A DNA stretch of 64,000 nucleotides from NCBI GenBank assembly GCA_963785745.1, contig CAWAWR010000022.1, positions 124,001-188,000 of the forward strand. The letters run 5' to 3'. The notes under the pieces were generated by a model. That model was not told the DNA's origin. It did not search any database and saw only the letters and a list, made by a program, of their open reading frames with translations. How positions within the stretch are numbered: the first letter of the stretch is position 1; every line of letters starts with the position of its first letter. The translations under genes and the position numbers were made by a program. The stretch comes from VAZQ01 sp963785745. Its GTDB lineage: Bacteria > Pseudomonadota > Alphaproteobacteria > Rhizobiales > Xanthobacteraceae. Shown here one piece after another: positions 40,853 to 50,459 of the stretch.

Positions 40853-42391
40853 ATGCTGCTGACCACCACGGGCGGCGCAAGCTTCACGGTGGTGCTGCCG
40901 GACGAGCAGGCCACCATGCGGCTGATGGTGGACGTCGCCTCCGCGCTCGAGCCCGGCGATGTGCTGACGCTCTCCGGCGACCTCGGCGCCGGCAAGACCA
41001 CCTTCGCGCGCGCGATGATCCGCTATCTGGCCGGCGACGAGACGATCGAAGTGCCAAGCCCGACCTTCACGCTGATGCAAACTTATGACCTGCCGCGCTT
41101 TCCGGTGGTGCATGCCGACCTCTACCGCTTGTCGGGATCGGCGGAGCTGGCCGAGCTCGGTTTCGACGATCTGCCGGACGGCGCGGTGGTGGTGGTGGAA
41201 TGGCCGGATCGCGCCGCGGGCTTCCTGCCGGCCGATCGCATCGACGTGACGCTGACGCTCGCGCCCAAGCTCAAACCGGAGTTTCGCCACGCCCGCGTGA
41301 CCGGCTATGGTACCTGTGCGAAGCGGGTCGATCGCATCGCATCGGTACGCCAGTTCATCGCCGAGGCGGGCTTCAGCGAAGCAACGCGCGAACGCATGCC
41401 CGGCGACGCCTCGACGCGGCGCTATCACCGGCTGATCCTCGGCAACCGGCGCTCCATCCTGATGGATTCACCGCGGCGTCCGGACGGCCCGCCGGTGCGC
41501 GACGGCAAGCCCTACAGCCAGATCGCGCATCTCGCCGAATCGGTGGTGCCGTTTGTCGCGATGGCCAAGGGGCTGCGCGACCAGGGCCTGATCGCACCCG
41601 AGATCCAGCATGCCGACATGCAGCAGGGCCTGCTCATCATCGAGGACCTCGGCAACGAGGGCGTGGTCGCGGGCGACCCGCCCGCGCCGATCGTGGAGCG
41701 CTACGAGACCGCCGTCGACGCACTGCTGACGCTGCACGGCAAGGAACTGCCCGCCGTGCTGCCGGTCGCGCCGCATGTCGAGCATGAAATCCCCGCTTAC
41801 GACATGGATGCGTTCCTGATCGAGGTGGAGCTCCTGCTCGAATGGTACCTCCCGCGGCAGGGCATCGAGGTCTCCGATGACTCCCGTGCCGACTTCCTCG
41901 GACATTGGAGCGATGCGTTGGAGGGTGCGATCGACGTGGCGCCGACCTGGGTGCTGCGGGACTTCCATTCGCCCAATCTGCTGTGGCTGCCCGACCGCAA
42001 GGAGGTCGCGCGGCTCGGCATCCTCGATTTCCAGGACGCGGTGATGGGGCCGCCGGCCTACGACGTCGCCTCCTTGCTGCAGGATGCGCGCGTGGACGTG
42101 CCGGAAGAAGTGGAGGTCGCCCTGCTCGGCCGCTATGTGCGGCAGCGCCGGACAGCCGACGCCGACTTCGACCCCGGCGTGTTCATCCGCAGCTACGTCA
42201 CGATGGCGGCGCAGCGCGCGAGCAAGATCCTCGGCATCTTCGCGCGCCTCGACATGCGCGACGGCAAGCCGCAATATTTGCGTCACATCCCGCGGATATC
42301 GAGCTACCTGAAACGCTCGCTGGGGCATCCCTCGCTCGAGGCGCTCAATGAGTGGTACGGCCGCCATGTCCCGGGGTTAAAGTCTGAGTGA
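40853..42391 (+). CDS. tsaE: TsaE-AmgK fusion (t6A ATPase plus cell-wall sugar kinase)
   Basis: A 512-residue two-domain protein. Residues ~1-150 are TsaE: P-loop GDLGAGKTTFARAMI (42-56), VPSPTFTLMQTYD and HADLYRLSGSAELAELGFDD. TsaE is the ATPase that drives tRNA t6A37 formation. Residues ~160-512 form a choline/aminoglycoside-kinase fold like AmgK (LIIEDLGNEGV; catalytic VLRDFHSPNLLWL; metal-binding LGILDFQDAVMGP), which phosphorylates MurNAc/GlcNAc at C1 in peptidoglycan recycling. The murU gene follows 34 bp later, supporting AmgK. The start is uncertain: ATG 40853 lacks a clear ribosome site. Confidence 0.9.
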   Translation: MLLTTTGGASFTVVLPDEQATMRLMVDVASALEPGDVLTLSGDLGAGKTTFARAMIRYLAGDETIEVPSPTFTLMQTYDLPRFPVVHADLYRLSGSAELAELGFDDLPDGAVVVVEWPDRAAGFLPADRIDVTLTLAPKLKPEFRHARVTGYGTCAKRVDRIASVRQFIAEAGFSEATRERMPGDASTRRYHRLILGNRRSILMDSPRRPDGPPVRDGKPYSQIAHLAESVVPFVAMAKGLRDQGLIAPEIQHADMQQGLLIIEDLGNEGVVAGDPPAPIVERYETAVDALLTLHGKELPAVLPVAPHVEHEIPAYDMDAFLIEVELLLEWYLPRQGIEVSDDSRADFLGHWSDALEGAIDVAPTWVLRDFHSPNLLWLPDRKEVARLGILDFQDAVMGPPAYDVASLLQDARVDVPEEVEVALLGRYVRQRRTADADFDPGVFIRSYVTMAAQRASKILGIFARLDMRDGKPQYLRHIPRISSYLKRSLGHPSLEALNEWYGRHVPGLKSE

Positions 42392-42425
42392 TTCGCGTCT
42401 CGATTTGACAATCCTGGAAAGGCCG

Positions 42426-43163
42426 ATGGGGGATCAGGACCGTAACGCCGCGCCGCGGACCGCCATGGTGATGGCGGCGGGCCTCGGCACGCGCATGCGC
42501 CCCTACAACGGCCAGATTCCGAAGCCGCTGGTCACCGTCGGCGGCAAGGCGCTGATCGACCATGTGCTCGACCGGCTGGCGCAGGCCGGCGTAGCGCGCG
42601 CGGTGGTGAACGTGCACCACCTTGCCGACCAGATCGAACGCCACCTCTCAGGACGCACGGCGCCCGCGATCGTGATCTCCGACGAGCGCGCGGAATTGCT
42701 CGGCACCGCCGGCGGCCCGGTCAAGGCAATGCCGTCGCTCGGCGGCGGGCCGTTCTTCCTGGTCAACTCCGACACCATCTGGATCGACGGCGTGATGCCC
42801 AATCTCATCAGGCTCGCGGCTTCGTTCGACGCCGCGCGCATGGACGCGCTGCTGCTGATGGCGCCGACCGCGACCGCCACCGGCTATTCCGGCCGCGGCG
42901 ACTTCTCGATGGCGGCGGATGGACGGCTCAAGCGGCGTGGCGAGCGCGACGTGGTGCCGTTCGTCTATGCCGGCGCCGCGATCCTCACCCCCGCCTTCTT
43001 CGCCGGTGTCGGGCCGGGCTCGTCGTCGATGACGCCGCTGTTCGACCGCGCCGCCGAATCCGGCCGGCTGCATGGGCTGCGCCTCGACGGCATCTGGATG
43101 CATGTCGGCACGCCCGACGCCGTGGCCGCGGCGGAGGCCGCGCTGGTCGCGAGCGCGGCGTAG
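42426..43163 (+). CDS. murU: N-acetylmuramate alpha-1-phosphate uridylyltransferase (MurU-like)
   Basis: A 245-residue nucleotidyltransferase. The NTP loop AAGLGTRMRPYNGQIPKPLV, GGKALIDHVLDRL, SDERAELLGTAGGPVKAM and FFLVNSDTIWIDG (metal Asp) match MurU/GlmU-N-like enzymes. With AmgK upstream it would convert MurNAc-1-P to UDP-MurNAc, bypassing MurA-targeted de novo synthesis. GGAAAGG precedes ATG 42426. The next gene is addB, 190 bp downstream across a repeat. Confidence 0.88.
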   Translation: MGDQDRNAAPRTAMVMAAGLGTRMRPYNGQIPKPLVTVGGKALIDHVLDRLAQAGVARAVVNVHHLADQIERHLSGRTAPAIVISDERAELLGTAGGPVKAMPSLGGGPFFLVNSDTIWIDGVMPNLIRLAASFDAARMDALLLMAPTATATGYSGRGDFSMAADGRLKRRGERDVVPFVYAGAAILTPAFFAGVGPGSSSMTPLFDRAAESGRLHGLRLDGIWMHVGTPDAVAAAEAALVASAA

Positions 43164-43177
43164 GCAATCATCCGTTC

Positions 43178-43312
43178 GTCCCCGCGACCCGCCTACGCTC
43201 GGTTCGAGCTACGGCGGGTTCCAAGTCCGCCGAAGCGCGAAGGCGGAAAGCGAGGACCCAGAACTAAATAACGGCAAGATTCTGGATTCCCGCTTGCGCG
43301 GGAATGAGCGGA
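43178..43312. repeat. Interspersed REP-like repeat interrupted by a mini-element
   Basis: GTCCCCGCGA (43178-43187) and AAGCGAGGACCCAGAA (from 43248), followed by TCTGGATTCCCGCTTGCGCGGGAATGAGCGG, match the reverse complement of the uninterrupted repeat at 50377-50450, except that 60 bp (43188-43247) are inserted in the first hairpin. Confidence 0.7.
43188..43247 (+). repeat. Palindromic mini-element (60 bp) nested in another repeat
   Basis: It runs CCCGCCTACGCTCGG...GAGCTACGGCGGGTT...AGTCCGCCGAAGCGC...AAGGCGGA. It shares block order with 14769-14840 and, in shortened form, 60695-60720. It sits exactly in the loop of the surrounding hairpin. Confidence 0.7.
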
Positions 43313-43353
43313 AGGTTGAGTCCCTCAAAATGTAAATTGTACTAGAATCACTC

Positions 43354-46300
43354 ATGGCAACCCGCCCGCCTCGCGTCTTCACCATTCCGTCATCGGCGCC
43401 GTTCGTGCGGACGCTGATCGCGGCGCTGCGCGACGGCACCTTGGTCGAAGGTTTCACCGACACCGGCGATCCGCTGGCGCTCGCCTCCGCCACGATCTAT
43501 TTGCCGACGCGGCGCGCCTGCCGGCTCGCCCGCGATGTCTTTCTCGACGTGACCGGCGTCGACGCCGCGATCCTGCCGCGCATCGTCCCGATCGGCGACA
43601 TCGACGAGGACGAGCTGGTGTTCGCCGACGCCGCCAATCCGGGCGCGCTCGATCTCAAGGACGAACTCGGCGGCCTCGAGCGCCGGCTGCTGCTCACGCA
43701 GCTCGTCACCAAATGGGCGGCGTCGCAGGCGGTGCGCCGCGAAGGCAATGCGCCGCTGGTCGCCAACAACCCAGCCTCCGCGCTGGCGCTCGCCGACGCG
43801 CTGGCGCGGCTGATGGACGACATGACCACGCGGCAGGTGCCGTGGGACAAGCTCGACACGCTGGTGCCCGGCGAGCACGACGAATACTGGCAGCTCACGC
43901 TCCGGTTCCTGAACGAGATCGTGCGCGAGGCATGGCCGCTGATCCTTGACGAGCGCGGCAAGATCGAGCCCGCCGAGCGGCGCGATCTGCTGATCGCCGC
44001 CGAGGCGAAGCGGCTCGCCGCCCATACCGGCGGCCCCGTGATCGCGGCCGGCTCCACCGGCTCGATGCCGGCGACCGCGGCCTTGATCGAGACCATCGCG
44101 AAGCTTCCGCACGGCGCCGTGGTGCTGCCCGGCCTCGACACCGACCTCGACGAGGAATCCTGGGACGACATCGCCGGCCGGCGCGATGCCGATGGACGCG
44201 AAACGCTCGCGCCCACGATCGGCCATCCGCAATTCGCCATGCAGGCGCTGCTGCGGCGGATCGGCATCACGCGCGCCGAGGTGCTGCATCTCGGCGAACC
44301 GGCGGCGCACGGCCGCGAGGCGGTCGTCTCCGAGGTTATGCGGCCCGCGGACAAGACCGACAAGTGGCGCGACCTCGCGCAGGGCGGCCTGCGCCTCGAC
44401 GACGCGCTCAAGCACGTGTCGGTCATCGCCGCGGCGAACGCCGAGGAAGAAGCGCTCGCGATCGCGGTGGCATTGCGCGAGACACTCGACGACGACAACA
44501 AGACCGCCGCGCTGGTGACGCCCGACCGCGCGCTGGCGCGCCGCGTGCTGTCGGCGCTCGCGCGCTGGGATATCCCGGTCGACAACTCCGGCGGCGACGC
44601 GCTCGCCGATACGCCCGCCGGCGTGTTCGCACGGCTCATCGCCGAGGCGGCAATCAAGGGGCTTGAGCCGGTCACGCTGCTCGCGCTGCTCAAGCATCCG
44701 CTGCTGCGGCTCGGTGCATCCGCCGGCGCACATGCGCACGGCATTTCCGTCATCGAGCAGGCGGTACTGCGCGGCCCGCGGCCAAAGCCCGGGACGGCCG
44801 GACTCGCCCATGCGCTCAAGACGCTGCGGGACAATTTTTCGAAGCTGCATCGCTCCGATCCGCGCGCGCGGCTGTCGCCCGGCCAACTGCAAGGCGCCGC
44901 TGACCTGGTCGCGGCGTTTGCCGCGGCGCTCAAGCCGCTTGAAGCGCTCGCCAAGGCCAAGCAGCCGTTGACGGCTTTTGCCGGCGCGCATCGTCAGGTC
45001 ATTGAGGCGCTGTCGAAGGGACGCCAGGGCGACGGCGTCGCCTTCACCGGCGCCGACGGCACCGCGCTCGACAAGGCATTCCTCGACATCGCCGACAATG
45101 CGCAGGACGCGGTCGCGATCTCGGCGCCGGACTATCCCGATCTGTTCCGCGCCATTGTCGCCGAGAAATCGGTGCGCCGGCCCGACCGGCCCGGGGTGCG
45201 CGTGCGCATCTACGGTCTGCTCGAAGCGCGGCTGCAATCGATCGACCGGGTCGTGCTCGGCGGACTGGTCGAGAGCGTGTGGCCGCCGGAGACGCGCAGC
45301 GATCCCTGGCTCAGCCGGCCGATGCGCCATTCGCTCGGGCTCGATCTCCCGGAGCGGCGGATTTCGCTCTCCGCCCACGATTTCACGCAGATGCTGGGCG
45401 CCGGCGAAGTCGTGCTCGCCTATCCCGCCAAGCTGTCCGGCGCGCCGACGGTACCCTCGCGCTTCATCCAGCGATTGGCGGCCGTCGCCGGCGACGAACG
45501 CTGGGCGGCGGCGCTGGCGCGCGGCGAGAGCTATCTCGGCTGGGCGCGCGAGCTCGACCGGCCGCACGCGACGCCGCGACCGGTGCCGCGCCCCGAACCG
45601 AAGCCCGCGCGCGACACGCGGCCGACCTCGCTCTCCGTCACCGAGATCGAGACTTGGCTGCGCGATCCCTATTCGATCTATGCGCGGCACATTCTGCGGC
45701 TGCAGCCGCTCGACACCATCGACACGCCGCCCGGCGCCCGCGACCGCGGCACCGTCATCCACGGCGCCATCGGCACTTTCACGACAAATTTCAAAGATGC
45801 GCTGCCCAACGACGCCGTCGGCGAGCTGATCAAGCTCGGCGAAACCGAATTCGCCGCGCTCGAGGATTTCCCCGAGGCGCGCGCCTTCTGGTGGCCACGG
45901 TACCTCCGCATCGCGCGCTGGTTCGCCGATTTCGAAGCCCAGCGCCGCGCCAATGTCGCCGCGATCAGTGCGGAGATCGGCGCCAAGCTGGAGATTCCAC
46001 TTGGTCACCGCACCTTCACGCTGCGCACGCGCGCCGACCGCATCGAGCATCTGCGCGACGGAAGCTACGCGATCCTCGACTACAAGACCGGCCGGCCGCC
46101 CACCGCGCCGCAGGTGTCGTCCGGGCTGACGCCGCAGCTCACGCTCGAGGGCGCGATCCTGCGCGCCGGACAGTTCGAAGGGATCCCGGCGGGCGCATCG
46201 ATCGCCGAGTTCCTCTACGTGACGCTGCGCGGCGGCGATCCCGCCGGCGAATTGAAGCTGATCGATTTCGGCGACAGCACGCCGGACGCCAAGTCGGATG

Positions 46301-46480
46301 AGGCGCTTCGCGAAGCTGACCGAGCTCGTCACGAAATTCGAGGACGAAACCAACGGATATCTGTCCAAGGAGCGGCCGATGTTCATGCGCCGCGGCGGCG
46401 GCGACTACGATCACCTCGCGCGCGTGAAGGAATGGTCGCTGACCAGCGGTGCGGCCGAAGATGCGGGAGACGCCGAATGA
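43354..46480 (+). CDS. addB: AddB, exonuclease subunit of AddAB (one frameshift near the 3' end)
   Basis: A ~1041-residue subunit of the double-strand break repair helicase-nuclease. It has an inactivated-helicase-like N-terminal part (VFTIPSSAPFVRTL; TIYLPTRRACRLARDVFL) and a C-terminal RecB-type nuclease domain (LSVTEIETWLRDPYSIYARH; RGTVIHGAIGTF; YAILDYKTGRPP). Near 46312 an extra base breaks the frame. The correct tail (KLTELVTKFEDETNGYL...DYDHLARVKEWS) continues in frame 2 to 46480, where ATGA overlaps the addA start. Uncorrected, the frame runs into addA and mimics a giant fusion. Confidence 0.88.
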
Positions 46481-49400
46481 GCGACCGCGTCATTCCGAAT
46501 GCCGTCCTCGCCGTCCAGCACCAGGCGTCCGATCCCGCGGCGTCGGCGTGGGTCTCGGCCAATGCCGGTTCCGGCAAGACCTATGTGCTGGCGCAGCGCG
46601 TGATCCGCCTGCTGCTCGACGGCACCGATCCGGCGAAGATTCTGTGCCTCACCTACACCAAGGCGGCATCGGCCAACATGGCGAACCGCGTGTTCGAGCG
46701 GCTCGCGGGCTGGACGACGCTTGACGACGAGGCGCTTGAACAGGAAATCCGCAAGACCGGCGTCAAACGCGTCGACGCCAAGCGGCTGGCGCGGGCGCGA
46801 AAGCTGTTCGCCGAAGCGCTGGAAACGCCGGGCGGACTGAAGGTGCAGACCATCCACGCCTTCTGCACACGGCTGCTGCAGCAGTTCCCGTTCGAGGCCG
46901 ATGTCGCGGCGCGCTTCCAGGTGCTGGACGAGACGCAGCAGAAGCAGATGCTGGAGACCATCCGGCTCGACGTGCTGCTCGCCGCGTCCGCGCACCCCGA
47001 CAGCGCCGAGGGCCGCGCGCTGGCGACCATCATCACGCTGACCAGCGACTTCCAGTTCCAGCTCGCGCTCGCCGAAGCGATCCGCGACCGCGACAAGGTC
47101 ACCGGATGGCTCGAACGCGCCGGCGGAATCGACGGCGCGATGGTCGAGCTGTCGCAGGCGCTCGGCATCGCCGACGACGACTCGATCGAGCGCGTAGAGC
47201 ACGACCTGTTCGAGGCGTCGCACGTCTCGCCATCCGAATGGCCGGCCCTGATTGCGATTCTCACGCAGGGATCGAAAACCGACGGTGAGCAGGCGCAACG
47301 CCTTTCGGCGATGCGGACCGCGACGGGCTCGGAGCGCTTCGCGGCGCTGCTTTCCGTCTTCTGCACGGCCGAAGGCACGGCGAAAGCGAACATCGTCACC
47401 AAGCGGCTCCGTGACAAGCACCCGGACTTGTGTACCCGCTTCGTGGACGAGCAACGCCGCGTCTGCGTCCTGCTCGATCGCCGCCGCGCGGTCATCGCCC
47501 GCACCCGCACCGGCGCGCTGCTGACGCTCGCCAGCACCGTGATCGCGCGCTATCGCACCGAAAAGGAGGCGCGCGGCCTGCTCGACTACGACGACCTCAT
47601 CGCCAAGACGCGGGACCTGCTCGCGCGCGTCAGTGCGGCATGGATCCACTACAAGCTCGACCTCGGCATCGACCACCTCCTGATCGACGAGGCCCAGGAC
47701 ACAAGCCCGGACCAGTGGAACATCATCGAGCGCCTCGTGGCCGAATTCGCGGTCGGTGCGGGCGCGCGCGGCGCGCTCTCGCGTTCGATCTTCGCGGTCG
47801 GCGACGACAAGCAGTCGATCTTCTCGTTCCAGGGCGCCGACCCGCGCGAATTCCACGAGAAGCAACGCCGCTTCAAGCAGACCTTCGAGGCCGCTGCGAT
47901 CGAATGGCGCGACGTTCGCCTCGCCCATTCGTTCCGCTCGAACGACAGCGTGCTGACCGCCGTGCAGCATGTGTTCCACGCGGCGGCCGTTTTCCTTAGC
48001 GTGACCACCGATGAAGCCGGAATTTCCGCGCACCTCGCGTTGCCCGACGCCGCGCCCGGGCTGGTCGAGATCTGGCCGCTGGTCGAGCCCGAGAAGAAAG
48101 AACCCGATCCCGGCCTGGGATCAGCCGTTCGACAAGACCTCGGAGACGAGCCCGCGCGTCAAGCTCGCGCGCCAGATCGCCAAGGCGGTTCGGCTATGGA
48201 TCGATCGCAAGGATCGCGTCGGCACCGGCAAAGAGCGCCACGCGGTGCGGCCGGGCGATATCCTGGTGCTGGTGCGCCAGCGCGGACCGCTGTTCGAAGC
48301 GATCATCCGCGCGCTCAAGAACGAGGACATCGACGTCGCGGGCGCCGATCGGCTGGTTCTGACGGAGCATATCGCGGTAATGGACCTTTTGGCGCTCGCC
48401 GACGCGCTGCTGCTGCCGGAGGACGATCTCGCGCTCGCGGCCGTGCTCAAGTCGCCGCTGTTCGGCCTGACCGAAGAAGAATTGTTCGCGCTCGCCTGGG
48501 AGCGCAAGGGCAGCCTGCGGGCGGCCCTGACGGAGCGCAAGCCGGAGATCGCGGCACGCCTTGAAGCGATCGCGCGCGATGCGCAGCGGCTGCCGCCGTT
48601 CGCGTTCTACGCCAATCTGCTCGGCGCCGACAAAGCGCGGCAACGCTTCCTCTCGCGGCTCGGCCCCGAGGCAAACGACGTGATCGACGAATTTCTCAAC
48701 CTCGCGCTCGCCTATGAAAGCCGCGAGACGCCGTCGCTGCAGGGCTTCGTCGCATGGCTGCGCACTGCGTCGGCGGAGATCAAGCGCGACATGGAGATCG
48801 CGCGCGACGAGGTGCGAGTCATGACTGTGCATGGCGCCAAAGGCCTGGAGGCGCCGATCGTCATCCTCGCCGATACCACGACCGAGCCGCAGGGCCCGAT
48901 CCAGCATCAGCCGCGGTTGTTGAACCTGCCGGCGCAAGACGCCGCGCCGGATACGCCGGACAGGCTGGTGTGGATGCCGACCAAGAAGGACGACACCGCG
49001 CCGATCGCCGCCGCGCGCACCACCACCGTCGGCGAAGCGGTCGACGAGTACCGCCGCCTGCTCTATGTCGCGATGACGCGCGCCGCCGACCGGCTGATCA
49101 TCTGCGGCTCCGTCGGCCAGAACCGGCGGCCGGCGGGCTGCTGGTACGACCTGATGGCCGAGACGCTGAAGCCGCATTGCAGCGAGGAGCCGGCCGACGT
49201 CGGCGAAGGCACGGTCCTGCGCTATCGCCAGACACCATCCAGGCCGGAGACACTGTCGCTGTTCGATCTGCCGCCGGAGAAGCCGGCCGCCCCGAAGCCT
49301 CCCGACTGGCTCACGCACGCCGCGCCGCGCGAGGACGTGGGCGTCGCGCCGCTGTCGCCGTCGCAGCTCTACGACGACACCGCGCCGGTGGCGCGGGCGG

Positions 49401-49939
49401 GCGGCGCGGCGCGCCGGCAGGCGCTGGCGCGGGGCGTCGTGATGCATCGGCTGCTGCAATCGCTGCCCGCCATCGCCCCGGAACATCGCGCGGAGGCCGC
49501 GCGGCGTTATCTCGCCGGCAAGAGCCGCGACTTCACGGCGGACGAATGCGAGGACTTCGCGCGCAAGGCGCTGGCGCTGATCGAACACCCACGCTTCGCC
49601 GCGCTGTTCTCGCCGCAGAGCAAGGCCGAGGTTCCCATCGTCGGGCGCCTCGTTCACGGCGGCCGCACCCGCAGCGTCGCCGGCGTGGTCGATCGCCTGG
49701 TCGTGACCGAGGACGCGATTCTCATCGCCGACCACAAAACAAATCGCGACCCGCCGCCGACACCCGAGAAAGTGCCTCACGGCTATGTCGCGCAGCTCGC
49801 GCTCTACCGCGCCGTGCTCGCAAAGCTCTACCCCGGCAAGCCGGTCCGGGCCGCCCTGGTCTGGACCGAAGTGCCTGATCTGATGGAGATTTCCGCCGAG
49901 GCCATGGACGCGGCGCTTAACACCGTCACCTCGTCGTGA
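46477..49939 (+). CDS. addA: AddA, helicase-nuclease subunit of AddAB (one frameshift)
   Basis: A ~1153-residue UvrD-like helicase with C-terminal nuclease. Walker A ANAGSGKTYVLAQRVIRLLL, LCLTYTKAASANMANRVFER (motif Ia), IDHLLIDEAQDTSPDQWNII (Walker B), VGDDKQSIFSFQGADP, MTVHGAKGLEAPIVILAD and YRRLLYVAMTRAADRLI are present. The nuclease ends IADHKTNRDPPPTP with the acidic/Lys residues. Near 48106 one extra base shifts frame 1 to frame 2: before it ...VEPEKKEP, after it IPAWDQPFDKTSE. Core repair function and perfect flanking motifs make a sequencing indel more likely than loss. Confidence 0.88.
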
Positions 49940-49946
49940 AGCCTGC

Positions 49947-49974
49947 TTGACGCTGGCGGGGGCCGTTCATAGGT
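49947..49974 (+). promoter_or_regulatory. Candidate trxA promoter
   Basis: TTGACG (49947-49952) and ATAGGT (49969-49974), 16 bp apart, precede the trxA start by 54 bp. This is a fair match to an alphaproteobacterial housekeeping promoter; it is inferred only. Confidence 0.3.
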
Positions 49975-50028
49975 TCGAACTCCGCAAAATGCCCAGCCCG
50001 CTCTTTCCGCAAAGCAACGAGGTACTCC

Positions 50029-50349
50029 ATGGCCGTCGGCAAAGTCTCTGATGCCACCTTCGAATCGGAGGTGTTGAAGGCCTCGGGCCCCGTGGTCGTG
50101 GACTTCTGGGCGGAATGGTGCGGCCCCTGCCGGATGATCGCGCCGGCGCTGGAAGAGATCGCCGGCTCGCTCGGCGAGAAGGTCAAAATCGTCAAGCTCA
50201 ACGTCGATGAAAATCCGCAGACCGCGGCGAAGTACAACATTCAGTCGATCCCGACGCTGATGATCTTCAAGAACGGCGACATGTCCTCGCGCCAGATCGG
50301 CGCCGCGCCGAAGCAGAAGCTCGAGCAGTGGATCACCTCAGCGGTTTAG
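50029..50349 (+). CDS. trxA: Thioredoxin 1
   Basis: A 106-residue thioredoxin with the redox motif WAEWCGPCRMIAPALEEIA, the cis-Pro SIPTLMIFKNG and the buried Asp in VVVDFWAEW. It reduces protein disulfides using thioredoxin reductase. It is the last plus-strand gene of the tsaE-addBA-trxA run and converges on folC. Confidence 0.97.
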   Translation: MAVGKVSDATFESEVLKASGPVVVDFWAEWCGPCRMIAPALEEIAGSLGEKVKIVKLNVDENPQTAAKYNIQSIPTLMIFKNGDMSSRQIGAAPKQKLEQWITSAV

Positions 50350-50376
50350 GTAACGCCGAGTCGTTGCGCCACTCTC

Positions 50377-50450
50377 CGCTCATTCCCGCGTAAGCGGGAA
50401 CCCAGGAATCTTCTTTCTGGCTGGGTCCCCGCTTTCGCGGGGACGGGCGG
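50377..50450. repeat. REP-like repeat between convergent trxA and folC
   Basis: Two hairpins in tandem, CATTCCCGCG-TAAGCGGGAA and GGTCCCCGCTTTCGCGGGGAC, joined by CCAGGAATC...CTGG. It is the uninterrupted copy of the repeat at 43178-43312. The position suggests a bidirectional terminator role. Confidence 0.7.
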
Positions 50451-50459
50451 AAGCATTGC

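Noticed and set aside
43390..46386. 998-codon open frame on the minus strand opposite addB
   Set aside because: Shadow of addB in GC-rich DNA: low-complexity Arg/Ala/Gly/His-rich translation, no motif, while addB has clear family blocks.
43354..48564. A natural AddB-AddA fusion protein
   Set aside because: The true addB tail and an ATGA addB/addA junction are intact in the adjacent frame; a single extra base explains the fusion.
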